Both the position numbers and the translations under genes were made by a program. This document shows, in pieces, positions 1 through 12,336 of a DNA stretch of 64,000 bases (position 1 is the stretch's first letter; each line of letters begins with the position of its first letter). This DNA comes from Ecdyonurus torrentis (Eukaryota; Arthropoda; Insecta; Ephemeroptera; Heptageniidae). A model generated the notes under the pieces. It was not told the origin of the DNA, did not search any database, and worked only from the letters and a program-made list of their open reading frames with translations. Where the stretch lies: NCBI GenBank assembly GCA_949318235.1, contig OX439131.1, positions 44,945,226 to 45,009,225 on the forward strand. The letters run 5' to 3'.

Positions 1-60
1 GCGTAATCGAGGGTGCAAACTGGGGGGTCGTTCTGGAGAACCATTCTCCTCACCATCTTG
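1..60 (-). CDS. Gene 1, coding exon 2 (partial, runs off left edge)
   Basis: This stretch is open on the minus strand and begins after a clear acceptor (pyrimidine-rich tract then TTTTACAG, minus strand, at 61-70). Read in phase 0 from the exon at 8487-8627 it gives 20 codons, a polar Glu/Pro/Arg-rich segment ending in LHPRLR at the window edge. Phase, strand and composition match the upstream exon, so I join them across an 8.4-kb intron. The protein continues outside the window. Function is not recognisable from 67 residues. Confidence 0.6.
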
Positions 61-1461
61 CTGTAAAATAACAAAAAAAAAAATCATGTTAATCACCCGT
101 TAAATCATCAATATATTATATTGAACATTAATTTAAATATTGAAAGTCAAAATTGATGAAATAGGGCGACACGGTTCAACTATTTTAAGTAGAAGTAATC
201 AGTATGGAAATTTGAATATGAAAAAGCTACGTGATGAATAAAATTGTGTATTAATCATAAAATTTTATAAATAACTTAAAAACACTCTCTTCTTCCTCTA
301 AACGTCTAAAATTGATTAACCGGGAAAGTACAAAAAAAAAAAAAAAAAAAAACTAATTTTTATTTTCTTATTACACTTTGTAGAAACAAATCATCGTTTC
401 TTTAATGTTTAATCTGTCAAGTCCTTACTTTCATGATTAAAGAGACTGCACATCAAAGCAAATGTGATGAAATATTAGATATTAAAATAGATAGTGAATG
501 TATGCTCACCGCAAGACGTGTTCAATGTTAAATTTACTAAACTTCAAAAATTTTGTGTTAAGTTTATTTTATTATAAATTGTTTGAATAATTAACATTAT
601 ATTTGAAAGTAATTTTGTAGTTTTTTTTTATTGTCTTGATTTACACCTTAACACAAAATTTAAATAAAATTATTTAATTAATGCAAAAGATAATTATATA
701 TATATATAATATGAGAGTAGGTGTGTAAACGTCAGTTCAAAAGTGTCTTATCTTGTCACAAATATTATTTTAGGCGTCAAGTTTTTGTGATTAAAATTGA
801 CCGTTACAAACTCCTACACATAACTTTACGATACGTACGAGGTAAAGTTTTTTTTTTTTTTTTTTTTTTTTCCATGACTTCAAATTACTATTTTTCTAAT
901 ATTTTGATAGCAATTTTCCCAGCATTTATAAGTTAACAATAACAATAAAAAATAATAATAAAATAATAATAATAATAAAAAAGCAGACAATCATGGTATA
1001 ATAAAAAGACCCAAGTTCTCAGAATAATTTTGTTTTGTAAAACATTGCAATTATTTTGATGTAAAAAGTTCCAAGAATACCTATAGCTATATAGTAATTA
1101 GAATCAAGTGTCATGGGTTGATTGCGTAAGATCGCGGCTGTTTGCATGACAAATGACTTGATTAACAGCATGACACGGCAGTTTGGCTTCACTTAACAAC
1201 AAACTCAGCATATCTCAAGTGGTCACCATAGGATTAACACAATCCATTAACTATACATGAGAAATACCAATTATATTTAATACGATTAAACTATTTGAAC
1301 ATTTACGTCTTTTTTATTGAATAATAAGCTAATTTTAGGATTAAAGTTTTATTAAGTACACACACCTTGTTTTATTAAGTATGCTTTTACTTCCATAATA
1401 CATTAATGTTAGAATTTATACAGACAGTCAATATATTATGACATGAGGTAGAAAAACCCGA

Positions 1462-1530
1462 GGTAGCGGCTCGGAATCGAACGCGGCTCTTCCGCGTGTT
1501 GAGAGGAAGCTCTCTCCACTAGACCATTAC
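1462..1530 (-). pseudogene. tRNA-like fragment (Val-AAC-like) / tRNA-derived SINE head
   Basis: Minus strand shows an A-box-like TGGTCTAGTGG, an anticodon-arm-like hairpin (CTTCC paired with GGAAG) whose inner loop places AAC at the anticodon position, and a B-box-like GTTCGATTCC. Acceptor and T stems do not pair well, so it is not a functional tRNA. A decayed tRNA gene or a tRNA-derived SINE is likely. The ORF across it is meaningless. Confidence 0.35.
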
Positions 1531-2296
1531 TTGGATTGACAATAATACAATAAATATGTTCTGTTAGTGTACATAATTTGTGTGCAATGAACGAAGTAAA
1601 ATAATTAAAAAATATATATATACGACACAATCTCAATTGATAAGTTAATGTACCAAGAAAACATTAATGAAGAACATTTGGAGTTCTAGTTACCCGAACA
1701 CAAATTATGTATATAAGAAATAAAGACTCAAGCCAGAGTAAGATTAAATTACCAGCACATAATATAAGTAATTACTTTAAAATTAAGATATGAGTTTTAA
1801 ATTGACAAGAAGAAAAAAAAATCAACATAAAAATAATGAATATCCGCTTATAGGTAAATTTTGAAAGTTTAATTAACTTTTTATGTAAGTAAGTAAAAAA
1901 AAAAAAAAAAGTTGAATATCATGAAGATATTGATCTCTATAACCAATACTTTGTGACGTGCACAATTTTAATGTAAATTTACATGATTTGTGATGCGAAA
2001 TATTGTATTGTCATGTGTATATATACGTTATACGAATGTGAACAAGTGAAGGAGATAATGTTGCTGATTGTAGCGGTCGATCGCTCGCGGGATGCTGTGT
2101 GTATGTATACATACATAATAATATACTGTATGACTGAACTGGAACCAATTGAAAATACAATTCGTTTAAGATGAATATCAAATCACTGGAAATTCAAAGT
2201 CTTTTCACACACCAAGTTTCTGAATACATTTTACTTGACCCTTATTTTTCTTCTTTTTTTATATTGTTATTTTTTTTGCGTATTTTAATAACGTAA

Positions 2297-2427
<131 letters not shown>

Positions 2428-3371
2428 ACTTATAGTGTAGCAGTTTACATAAAATCATAAATACGTTCATAATCTTGAATTTAATAACAATGATTTTTAT
2501 TACAATCAATTCCTTATGTTATGTAAATATTTTTCTTTTTCTTGATGGCGTGGAACTTATAATATTATTATAATGTTGACAGCCACTTTTTACGATGAGA
2601 AAAACTTAACATCCTATACGATTTATAGAGATTTGAAATGAGAATTGAAGAAGCATTTCCTATATATTATTCACACACGAAATGCATATGCAAAGTCAGA
2701 AATAGAAATCTTTGAAAGAACCTTATAGAACACTATTTTAAATAGCTTTAAGTAATGAAACAGCATTCATAGCCATTATAATGAAAAAATAAAAAGTGTA
2801 TCTCACATATGGAGAAAAAATTAAGTACTTTATGCTGCATTTCTGCCGTATTGTTAATTTGGAAATACATATAGAAATAAATATACTGTAAAACCTATTT
2901 TTATGCTGCGATACTTATAATTAGTATATTATAATAACTGTTCAATGCAGCATAAATTTAGGTTGTTATTTGGATAAATATTGTTGAAAGCAGGCTCGCA
3001 TTCATTTTTGTCCGCGCATGGAAACTATATCACTAATAATAAGTTCTAATAACTCGTCTCTTAAAATTATTAAAGAATAAATTAGTTTTCTTACTCTTTA
3101 TATATAACTGAAGTTGAGATGAAATGTTTTAAAGAATTTCACGTTAAAGTTAAGGTGTATGTCGCGACCTAAAAGAAAATAAAAGCAAATGACAAGTTTT
3201 ATTTTATATATCTTTAAGATGTAAGTGGCGGTGAGATCTTTTTAATGTGTCAATCAAGAAGACAATAATATACTCAGTCGTCACATCGCGGACATCACAC
3301 TTCGATAGCTTTTGAATTCAAACCATTCGCGATCATATCAAGCCATTTATATATATAGAAGTCACGATGTT

Positions 3372-3372
<1 letters not shown>

Positions 3373-3419
<47 letters not shown>
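3373..3419. repeat. (GA)n microsatellite
   Basis: About 23 uninterrupted units, CU on the gene 1 transcript. Confidence 0.97.
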
Positions 3420-3421
<2 letters not shown>

Positions 3422-4020
3422 ATCTGCTCATCTCCACTTGAGTAAAAAAAAAAGAAAATAAGCAAATCATCTTTCAATAGAACTTAAAAGAGAGAGAAAT
3501 TGCATGATGTACTTTGTGTATGTAAAAATATTTATTATTCTCTTTATACAAGAGCGATTTATCTTTTTTATTTAAATTTATTAGCTTGTACTTATTTTGT
3601 GTATAGCTCTCTATCTTTGTATATAATGTATAATACTATGTAGTAATTTAAAATTCACTTTTATTCAAACACCCAAACTGTATTAATTTCATATTCAAAG
3701 AGTTTTAATTAATTTATTATTAAATATTTATTTCTTCATTGTAGCTCTATAGTAATGAAAACATTTAATTATTAACTTTTTCTACTCACGTTTTTCAATA
3801 CTTTGATTTTGAATAAAAATATTAAATTCACTTTATACGGTTAAGGTGAGGAGTCAGAGGTTCGATATCTCCCAATTTTGATTCTCTACAGCAACTATAA
3901 ATAATTGCTTTCATTCTAAAACCTATACTATCACATCACACACTTATTCCACTGAAATATGGACGAAAGGAATTGTTGACATTAACACTAAAACAATGAT
4001 GTGAGCTAATGTCATTAAAC

Positions 4021-4025
<5 letters not shown>

Positions 4026-4076
<51 letters not shown>
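4026..4076. repeat. (TA)n microsatellite
   Basis: About 25 TA units followed by a degenerate TTATAATTA extension. Confidence 0.97.
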
Positions 4077-4081
<5 letters not shown>

Positions 4082-4277
4082 TAATTATATATATTATATG
4101 TTTCTCTTAATTGGTTCAAAGTAGCTCTGTGCTAAAAATAATAAGTCCTATATTATTGATTACTTTTTTAAGCATGCAGCTAATCAGTATTACTGACCTG
4201 TCTCCTCAGCTAATTCCATAAAAAAAAAGTCTCGTAACTGTCATTGTGCTGTAGAAAAAAAAATGCTGCAGATTCAC

Positions 4278-4480
4278 GTACAAAAATACATACGTAATAA
4301 TTATACCAGGCTATTTTCAGGACAATTTGTTCAATACAGCACAATCTATGCAATACTTCATATAATAACTTCATATAATAACTTCATATAATAGCATAAT
4401 TATGTTTTTTTACATTTTAGCATCACTTATGCTATAATGACATAAATGCAGCATAAATTTACGTAATTTACTCTTTCCGT
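4278..4480. mobile_element. ATGCAGCATAAAT-family MITE, copy 1
   Basis: The left end resembles ACAAAAATACATACGTAATA and the right end is GCATAAATTTACGTAATTTA followed by CTCTTTCCG. The same ends recur at 9731, 24561, 27703 and 44884. An internal block ACTTCATATAATA is tandemly triplicated here (4357-4394). Confidence 0.6.
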
Positions 4481-4984
4481 GTTAGAAACCACTATGTGCC
4501 AAAAAAAAAATCGCGATATATTTAGCAATATGTATATAATAAACATTTTAATAGTTGAAAAAAATAAATTAGGATTCAGTATATAATAATTCAAAATATA
4601 AGTACATAGTATAAATTATGTATATAGCAATAAAGTTTAAAAATGGATCTTAAATCAAATTTGATGAGAGGAAATCCATATAAAAATGAACCTCAGCACA
4701 ACTGTGAAGAGATGTTTATCAAGCACCAGACTTGATGTTGTATTAACTTTTTTTTTTAAAGTCTTGTCTGAGTTTACATTAAGAATTTCAATGAATAGTT
4801 GATGACGTCACTTTGATATATGTAATGTAATGTACTGTACAGTACAACATATGATATAAACTAGGTATAAGTAGCAGACCATTGCAACTTAATGACATAA
4901 TAATCCTATCTCGAGCTTTTATAAAAAAAAAATTGCATCGTTTGCCATTTATGTTTACCTCCTTACAGATTGCATACATGACCC

Positions 4985-4986
<2 letters not shown>

Positions 4987-5054
<68 letters not shown>
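4987..5054. repeat. (CT)n microsatellite
   Basis: About 34 uninterrupted CT units. Confidence 0.98.
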
Positions 5055-5058
<4 letters not shown>

Positions 5059-5988
5059 TTGCTGACTTGAAAGTAAATCTTTATTTTATATATATGTAAG
5101 CCGAACCGTCACATGTTGTTACAGTAATTGTTCTATGTTTAATATGCATGAATAAGCATTACAATTCTTTATAAAACTCATATGTAAGCATCATATTATT
5201 GCTTATATTACAATTCGCTTAACGTTCACTTTTGCAAAACGTAAAATAACAAACTATATAAATAGAGAGCATTATATTATAATTTATTTTCCCTTCATAA
5301 TATACTTCATCACTATAGCCGTCAGTATTACATACATATACACGTCCGCCAATATGATGTTTTTGAAATGCGTTAGTATACATAGAATATGAAAGTTTGA
5401 CACTTGTACAAGCTAAAATATTGACGTAACATTCAAGTTATACACAATGAGAAGGTCGAGGTAAAGATCATATGGTACTATAAGACAAGACGTAATGAGA
5501 AATGAAAAGAGGATGACAGATTTACAACCCCGGAGATCAATCAAAACAAGTTGACCTGACTTCATTAAACTAATTAACCAAGCTTAATTACAAGAGAAGG
5601 AAAGAACAAAACAATAGTCAATAAACCAAGGCCACACCTTATATAATTTACAAAAATAATAATAATAAAAGTTCCGTTCATTCTAAATTTGAAACTAAAA
5701 CTGATAAGACAAACATTTGGTTTGTGTGGTGTTTTTAAACAATCGTTGTTTTATAGCAATACCATACTGACTGAATTGTATGTTGAAAAATAAATTAATG
5801 AATTAAAGAATAATGTGTTTCATTAATTATTTATTTTCAGCTAGTTTTAATTAAAATAATTTGGTCTCGTGTTCACTTCAAAGTTGGTAAATTTATATGT
5901 GGTACTACTGCATGTTAAAATTGTTGTTTTTATGTATAATTACTGGCTAAAATTTATAAACACACTGAAAAAAATGAATATGCCAACT

Positions 5989-6090
5989 GTACACTTCCCC
6001 CGAATAAATCTGACCGATTCATGTCTCCAAATGTTAAATATATGAGTAAACTTTAACGCGACCGGTCAGATTTATTCGGGGGGAGTGTAC
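5989..6090. mobile_element. Palindromic element with 28-bp arms
   Basis: GTACACTTCCCCCGAATAAA at the left is mirrored by TTTATTCGGGGGGAGTGTAC at the right (one mismatch in 28), around a 46-bp spacer. A TIR-only MITE is likely. It abuts the next palindrome with no gap. Confidence 0.65.
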
Positions 6091-6295
6091 ATGAATCCTG
6101 TATTTTGCAATAGGTAAACATTAGCGTGGAACAGGTATTAATATACTTCAATAATACCTAATGCAGGTAAAAAAAACTACAATATAGATGTGTCTTACCC
6201 GCAGATTAAAAACAATGCACCTAGATTAGGTATATCAATACCTGTTTTAGGTTAATATTTACCTATTGCAATGTATAGGATTCATGCACCTGTCA
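6091..6295. mobile_element. Palindromic element, ATGAATCCTG ends
   Basis: ATGAATCCTGTATTTTGCAA at the left is mirrored at the right by TTGCAATGTATAGGATTCAT, and inner segments with AGGTATT also pair. MITE-like, diverged arms. Confidence 0.6.
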
Positions 6296-7250
6296 TTAGT
6301 ATAGTTTTATATATATATGTATATTTTTTTTCGTGAAAGACTCATATAATAGGGTTGGAAAAGCCCTGTATGAGCCTTAAATAAAGATCTATTACTATTA
6401 TTATTATTATAAATAAATCATAGCGCGGGCAATTATCTTGCGCGTATACGAGTAACATCGTCCATATACAGAACTAAATAACTGTGGTGTCCACTTTTCT
6501 GCTGTCATGCGAAGTATTTTACCTTAAAAGTAAATTCTATTGTAGGAGAGAGAGAGAAAAAAACATTTTGTGTTTGTATATTATTTCAAAAGCAGAAACA
6601 ATGATTTTGAAATACTATATAGATGAGAATAAAAAAATTAAAATAAAATATAAAATTTAAATTGGTTTTTATTACAATGTAAACTTGGTCTTACTTTTTA
6701 TCTCCAAGGTATTCACGATTTTATTCTATAAATATATAGTAAATAAAACAAAAATTGAACTTTTTTTTGTTATAATACAAAAACTATAAGAGTGAAATTA
6801 AATTATATTTTTTAACTTGTGTTCTTAAGTATGTAACAGGTTCTTTTTTTTTTTTTTTATCCTTCTTCCTCATTAAAATTCCAGTTTTGCTTAATTTTTA
6901 CAAGTGATACAGCTAATGAAAGCAATTGAGTTTGATTAATTTGTGTCACGACGACTCGATATCGCCAAGGGCAAGTATGTTATGTGCTTTTGCTTACTAT
7001 GCATATTATATATATATATATATATATATCGATGTATTTTATTATGCAGCTGTGCGTGGCTTTACATTACAATCATGTCTCTCATAACAAACAAACAAAA
7101 TTAAGTAACTTTTAAACTTGATATCATATATGGCAAATAAAAAACCGTTACTATTCAAAATTATAATCCCATTCATTTTTTTCTTTTTGAAAAATGATTG
7201 ACATGCAAATGTAGTGAGACCGAGATAAATTTTTGGAAGATCTGATTTAT

Positions 7251-7411
<161 letters not shown>

Positions 7412-8486
7412 AACAACATAATTAAGAATTGAGAAACCTACTTTTCATTATTTAAATTTATGTCTATTTTTTTTTCTTTCTCAAACTAAAAAGAAGATTT
7501 AATGTTGTAACATTTCAAAAATCATGATCTGAATCAATAATACATTAATTTCAAATGTTTCGTTTGCATATTTGGAAATAATATATTTACTAATAATGTT
7601 ATAGTAAGATAATATTATTTGAAACTATATGATATATTATAGTTCTCCAGTCTATGATACAGTAGTTCGGACTTTTATGAATTAATATAATATTTTAACT
7701 GTCATTGTAGCACCTGTTTGTACATATTATTTTTGACTTTTTTAGTCTATTGATTAATCTTATAAAATATGCATAAATATATGGTATAATGTTGCAGAAA
7801 AAATCAAGTTTAAAAAAAAAAAAAAAACATTTTGATCATCAAAGCTACGCAAACTATTTAAATATATTAAAATTCCATCGTTATTTTTTCATCACTAAAA
7901 AACAAATCGTTTAAGAAACACTATAAATTTATAACTTTTAACGTGTATAATATATAAAGCGATATTATATGTTCTCCAAGTCTTATAAAAGTTTCAAATT
8001 AATTAAAGAGAGAAGGTATAAAAAATTGGCACATCAAACAATGTATAGATAAAATCAAAGTAAATGCTTCAATGAAAGTGCTAACATTTATTGATGTGAT
8101 TTATTTTGTTATTTTGTGAAGACGGGATTATAAATTACAACTATAAATAATTAAAAAATATTTTTTTTATACACTCCACCAGTTAAGGATCTGATTTAAA
8201 TTACTTTAGATTAATGTTTCCAATTTGTTAGCTCAATATTTTTATGGCCTTTTCAATAACCTTTTGTTCTATATATTTTACTGCCGGAATATGTTTTTTT
8301 AAAATATATAATTAATGATTAAAATTATACTTGCATAACATCGTTATGATTTGAAATTTAAATTGTTATTTTCTATAGTAAGATATGATTTTTATACAAT
8401 CCTCTGTAATTTTAATAAATAATGTAGTCGGTTTGATAGGATTTGTTTCCATGACAACAAGATGTAAACAAAGTAGAGTAACTTAC

Positions 8487-8627
8487 CTGAGGTGATTGCT
8501 CTTGGTTGGCTGATGGTGATCCATTGGTGGGCTCCATCTTTACAGGTTCAGGGGTTACTGCTGCCGGTGCAGCTGGGTGTTCCTCAGTTACGCGGCAACT
8601 GCAACATTCAGGCACCACGTCTGACAT
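8487..8627 (-). CDS. Gene 1, first coding exon (unrecognised acidic/Pro-rich protein)
   Basis: The minus-strand ATG at 8627 opens 47 codons ending exactly at a strong donor (CAG|GTAAGT), phase 0. The peptide starts MSDVVPECCSCRVTEE, is rich in Pro, Ala, Glu, Ser and Gln, and has no predicted fold, signal peptide or membrane segment. VKMEP near residue 29 fits the psi-K-x-E SUMO-acceptor consensus, which is common in transcription regulators; this is a hint, not an identification. Base composition (GC-rich, CpG-containing) contrasts sharply with flanking AT-rich DNA, as expected of a promoter-proximal exon. A GA-rich probable 5' UTR lies immediately upstream. The next exon is at 1-60. Family not recognised. 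Confidence 0.7.
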
Positions 8628-8870
8628 CGTACTAAGTTAGCAAGAGCGGCCGCGAGTTCGCGAGTTGGAGATATAGCGACCACTAGGCGGCCACCAAGAC
8701 ACCAAGAGATAGAGAGAGAGAGAAAGAGAGCCAACCGCGAGTAGAGTAAGAGACCGCGCCTTACTCTCAAAGAGAGAAAGAGAGAGAAAAGAGGTCCATG
8801 ATACAGCATCCAAACAAGCATCATGCTCTATGCTCTGCTCTAACAAGCCATAAACCAATTGCACATAAAA
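8628..8870 (-). promoter_or_regulatory. Gene 1 probable 5' UTR / promoter-proximal region
   Basis: Immediately upstream of the gene 1 ATG the sequence is much more GC-rich than its surroundings, with CpGs near 8640-8695 and 8735-8765. It contains several CT-repeat blocks on the minus strand (8705-8730, 8768-8790). Two overlapping short ORFs here are translations of low-complexity CT-rich DNA. The composition fits a 5' UTR and core promoter; I see no TATA box I would defend. Confidence 0.4.
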
Positions 8871-9060
8871 TAACCTGTGTCTAAAAAAAAAAAAAACAAA
8901 AAAAAAAAAAAAATCTATAAATCTCAATTATTTTGATAGTTTTATCTTTAGAAGATTATACAATACTATTATTTTACATAATATATAAAGATAGATGATT
9001 GGTTGTATAATAAAATATTTTCATTGTTATTGTTATAGTAAATAAAAAAAAAAATAAAAA

Positions 9061-9080
9061 GAGAGAGAGAGAGAGAGAGA
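9061..9080. repeat. (GA)n microsatellite, short
   Basis: Ten GA units following an A-rich stretch. Confidence 0.9.
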
Positions 9081-9730
9081 CGGGAAATGAAAAGTGTTAA
9101 ATTAAATTGTCATGATCGAAACAATGCGCCAAACGTGTACTTCAACAATGCTTGATTGTTGATTTGTATTATTTTAATGGCACTATATAATAAAATGTAT
9201 AGACATTTGTCGATGACCATTGTACAATAACAAAATGTATATATGACTTGTACTTTCCTCTAGTATCTTGAGTAATATATAAACATAAAGAAATAATCTT
9301 TACTTATATTCAAATTTATTGTAATAATGTAAGATAAAATAGCAATTGTTGGCTGCTTTTGTTGTTGAAGTCAGTGTTCTTTATTCACAGCCAGTCTATA
9401 TTATTTATCTTTTTTTTTTTTAGAGGTCAGAGATTGTGAAAACCGAACTTGTTATTCAAAAAGTTTTTTTTTCCTTCATTATCATTCCAACCAATCTAAG
9501 GTGTTTTGTTGAAATATATTTTTTTAAAGTTAATTCATATGAAAGCATAATATATATTAAACATAACAAAACAACTGTCGGGGTGTGATTTGAGGGAAAT
9601 TACGTCAAGTAAATTACGTATGTGTCTCAGGCTTTGCGCTATCGATGCACAAATTTATACACAACGTATAACTAGAGTATACTCTTATAGTCTAGAGTAT
9701 TCTACTGGATTGCTTTTATACCCTCTTCAC

Positions 9731-10195
9731 GGAAAGAAAAAAATACGTATAATTTATACTATGCAATTATATCATTGTATAGCATAAATGATACTAAATT
9801 AGAGCAACATAAATAATTATATGCTTTACGACATAACATTTAAATACTTAGTACTGTAGTTATTATGAGGTATAGAATGGATTATGTTGTTTTATTGTAC
9901 AAAGTTTACTGAAAATGGAATGTCTGAAAGAAGGTTCGCGGAAAAAGATCCTCGGATAAAAGGACCTGCCTTTATGTTCACAGGTATAGCGTGTCAGCGA
10001 GCTGCGCACAGGTAGGACCTTTTATCTGAGGTCCTTTTTTTCACGGACCTTCTGTATACCCTGAAAATGAGCTATAGCATTCATACATTCAGAAGCTATA
10101 CCTGTGCGCACAGGCAGAACTTTTAATCCGAGGACCTTTTTTCGGCGGACCCTTCTCTCAGACATTTTAATAATTACGTATTAATTTTTCTCCGT
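9731..10195. mobile_element. ATGCAGCATAAAT-family MITE, copy 2, interrupted
   Basis: The left part (9731-9918, starting GGAAAGAAAAAAATACGTAT) and right part (10167-10195, TTTAATAATTACGTATTAAT then TTTTTCTCCG) match the two ends of the uninterrupted copy at 24561-24756. The intervening 9919-10166 is a separate palindrome. Confidence 0.6.
9919..10166. mobile_element. Palindromic element nested in another MITE
   Basis: AATGTCTGAAAGAAGGTTCG at the left mirrors the right end GGACCCTTCTCTCAGACATT (near-complement). AGGACC and CTGTGCGCACAG blocks repeat inside in both orientations, so it is a multi-hairpin structure. Confidence 0.65.
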
Positions 10196-11130
10196 GTTCT
10201 AGAGTACTCTACAAATAACTTACAAATATAAAGCAGTGCTGTATTTTATGCAGAAAATTAAAAGAGCCAGTTATTGAATATAACATCGTTGAGACTTGAG
10301 AGTGATTTTTTTTTTGCTTTTAAAGCACTTTTATACTAATTTTATTGCGTAGCACATATTTATGATGACTAATGACTTTATGCTCTTGAACTTAATAAAA
10401 GCTTGTAGTTTTTAAATTAATTTCTTAAACGAAAAAAAAAAAACGCTTTTATAAAATAAAAATCTAAAAAGATCGATCGTATCTTGGTGAACCAAATAAT
10501 AATTAATATTTTATGTAAATGCATCCAGTCATTCTTGAAACAAAGAAAACAAAATGTTGTCATTGTTAATATAGCCGACGGCAAGAAAATTATAATCAAA
10601 ATTTTTTTTTTACAAAACAAAATTTCTTGTTTGCTGTATCATTTATTATAAAATTCTAATTTTTGAATTTAAATTGATAATTATAGGTTATGACACATGC
10701 TATTTTATTCACAAATATTTAAAAGTTCTCTTTTATATATAAAAGAAAAAAAACTTAAGAGGATTATAGTATTTTAAAGAGAATATGAAAATGATTATAT
10801 TTTTATTTGAAATTTCGACTATATTATTTTGAGTGGCTGTCATTTCTTAGTTTTGTCAAAAGAATGCTTCGTATAAAAGTTGAATTAAATTAAGTCCCTA
10901 TTCAAAGCAGGGGAGATATGAGGAATTTTAAATGTTGAACGCGAGTGAAATAAAATATGATTTTATTCGCTGTCGTTTAGATAACATTATGTACATAACT
11001 TTCAACACAATATTATTATGATTATTATTATTATATGCAATAAATGACCATTATTGCATACTGTAGCCTATAGAATTTGTGTATACAATTAACATAAAAT
11101 ATTAAAATCTGTCGATGAAAATATAGTTTT

Positions 11131-11324
11131 TATATTATATTATATTATATTATATTATATTATATTATATTATATTATATTATATTATATTATATTATAT
11201 TATATTATATTATATTATATTATATTATATTATATTATATTATATTATATTATATTATATTATATTATATTATATTATATTATATTATATTATATTATAT
11301 TATATTATATTATATTATATTATT
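11131..11324. repeat. (TATAT)n pentanucleotide array, about 38 units
   Basis: A perfect period-5 tract of nearly 200 bp just downstream of gene 2. Confidence 0.97.
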
Positions 11325-11662
11325 AGCGACGAATATGTTAAAGTTTTCTGATGCATAAATGATGGGATAGTCATTACAATGAAAATATGTTTTACAGTGT
11401 ATCTGATTATTTAGCAGTTAATAATGTCAAATATAATTGATCTTAAATAGGAAATAATTTACTATAAATTTAATTATATTTTTGTTGTATGTATGTTATG
11501 TTTTGACTTGACTTGTTCTAATCTGTAAAGACATGGAACGTAATAAAATCTTATATCTTACAATAGAAAGCTGAGATCAGCATGCATTCTTTGGATACAG
11601 TAGAAGTATTAACTTGATGTGTAAACGATTTTTCTATATCATGCGATTGCTGAGGAGAATGT

Positions 11663-11668
11663 TTTATT
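11663..11668 (-). terminator. Polyadenylation signal AATAAA for gene 2
   Basis: Minus-strand AATAAA lies about 55 nt downstream of the gene 2 stop codon, in AT-rich DNA. It is the nearest canonical hexamer and supports transcript termination here rather than further splicing. Confidence 0.5.
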
Positions 11669-11723
11669 CGCTAAATAAAACTCAGCAAATATTGTAGCAT
11701 GCTTATAAAATTACAAGTTCTTT

Positions 11724-12336
11724 TTATCGGCATGCAGTATAGATAAAGTATAATACAAGAAGCATGCGCAAAGAGGTGAAGTACCTTCTACGACGTAGCG
11801 AAGCCCTGAGCGCGGAGGCTCGAGCGGAGACCACGGGCGGGGGATCCTCAATACACGCAGAGGCGCGAGGTGAGGTCCAGGGAGAGGCATCAGGGGTCAT
11901 GTAGGGTGGTGATTGTGGTGACATTGCATCGAAATGCACCGCCTTGGTAGTGGCTGGCGGGTTTGGATCGGATGGAGAGGTGGGGGGCAACTGTAGAGGT
12001 CGCGAAGTAGAGCGAGGCCCGCACTGCAAGCCGCTCTCCTCGCGATACACTTGAGCAACCACTCGCTCACCTGGTGCGGGAGGTTCGCGATACGGTGGTG
12101 GTGCTGGGGTTGGGTCAGACACCTGTCGCTTGATACTACCCTGAGGGTGCAACTTGTAGGGTTCAGGATAGATATCAAACTCTGGGTCAAGGTAACTTTC
12201 AAAGGAACGTGACTGATAAGGGTTTGGAGGTGCACGATAAGGAGGAGGAGCTGCAAGAGTGTATCGTGAAGGACGTGGCTCAATAGTGCCCTCGTCTGCT
12301 TCCTCGTGCAGCACTGACAGCTTACGTGATCCCAAC
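11724..12336 (-). CDS. Gene 2, last exon: Pro-rich C-terminal region with two PPPY motifs
   Basis: This is the largest exon (204 codons including stop), entered through acceptor TGTGGCAG at 12337-12344 and completing an Arg codon split with the previous exon. In the 972-residue isoform it covers residues 769-972. It is Pro-rich, with PPPY at 799-802 and 848-851; PPxY is the class I WW-domain ligand, so a Nedd4- or YAP-type partner is possible by inference. Ser-Pro-rich segments follow. The end is unusual: a basic RRRR cluster, then a hydrophobic tail (MLLVLYFIYTAC) three bases before the stop. That tail could be a short membrane-inserting segment, or read-through of a weak donor (AAG|GTACTT at about 11779-11784). 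The AATAAA just downstream favours a true last exon. Family not recognised. Confidence 0.75.

Larger units (their letters stand above)
8871..11662. other. Intergenic region between gene 1 and the 3' end of gene 2
   Basis: Genes 1 and 2 are in tandem on the minus strand, and this is the spacer. It contains a short (GA)n (9061-9080), an ATGCAGCATAAAT-family element split by a palindromic element (9731-10195), and a long (TATAT)n array (11131-11324). No exon-like GC-rich open segment was seen. Confidence 0.5.

Noticed and set aside
4357..4394. Short direct repeats suggestive of a CRISPR-like array
   Set aside because: Three tandem 13-bp units without spacers inside a MITE, in a eukaryotic intron.
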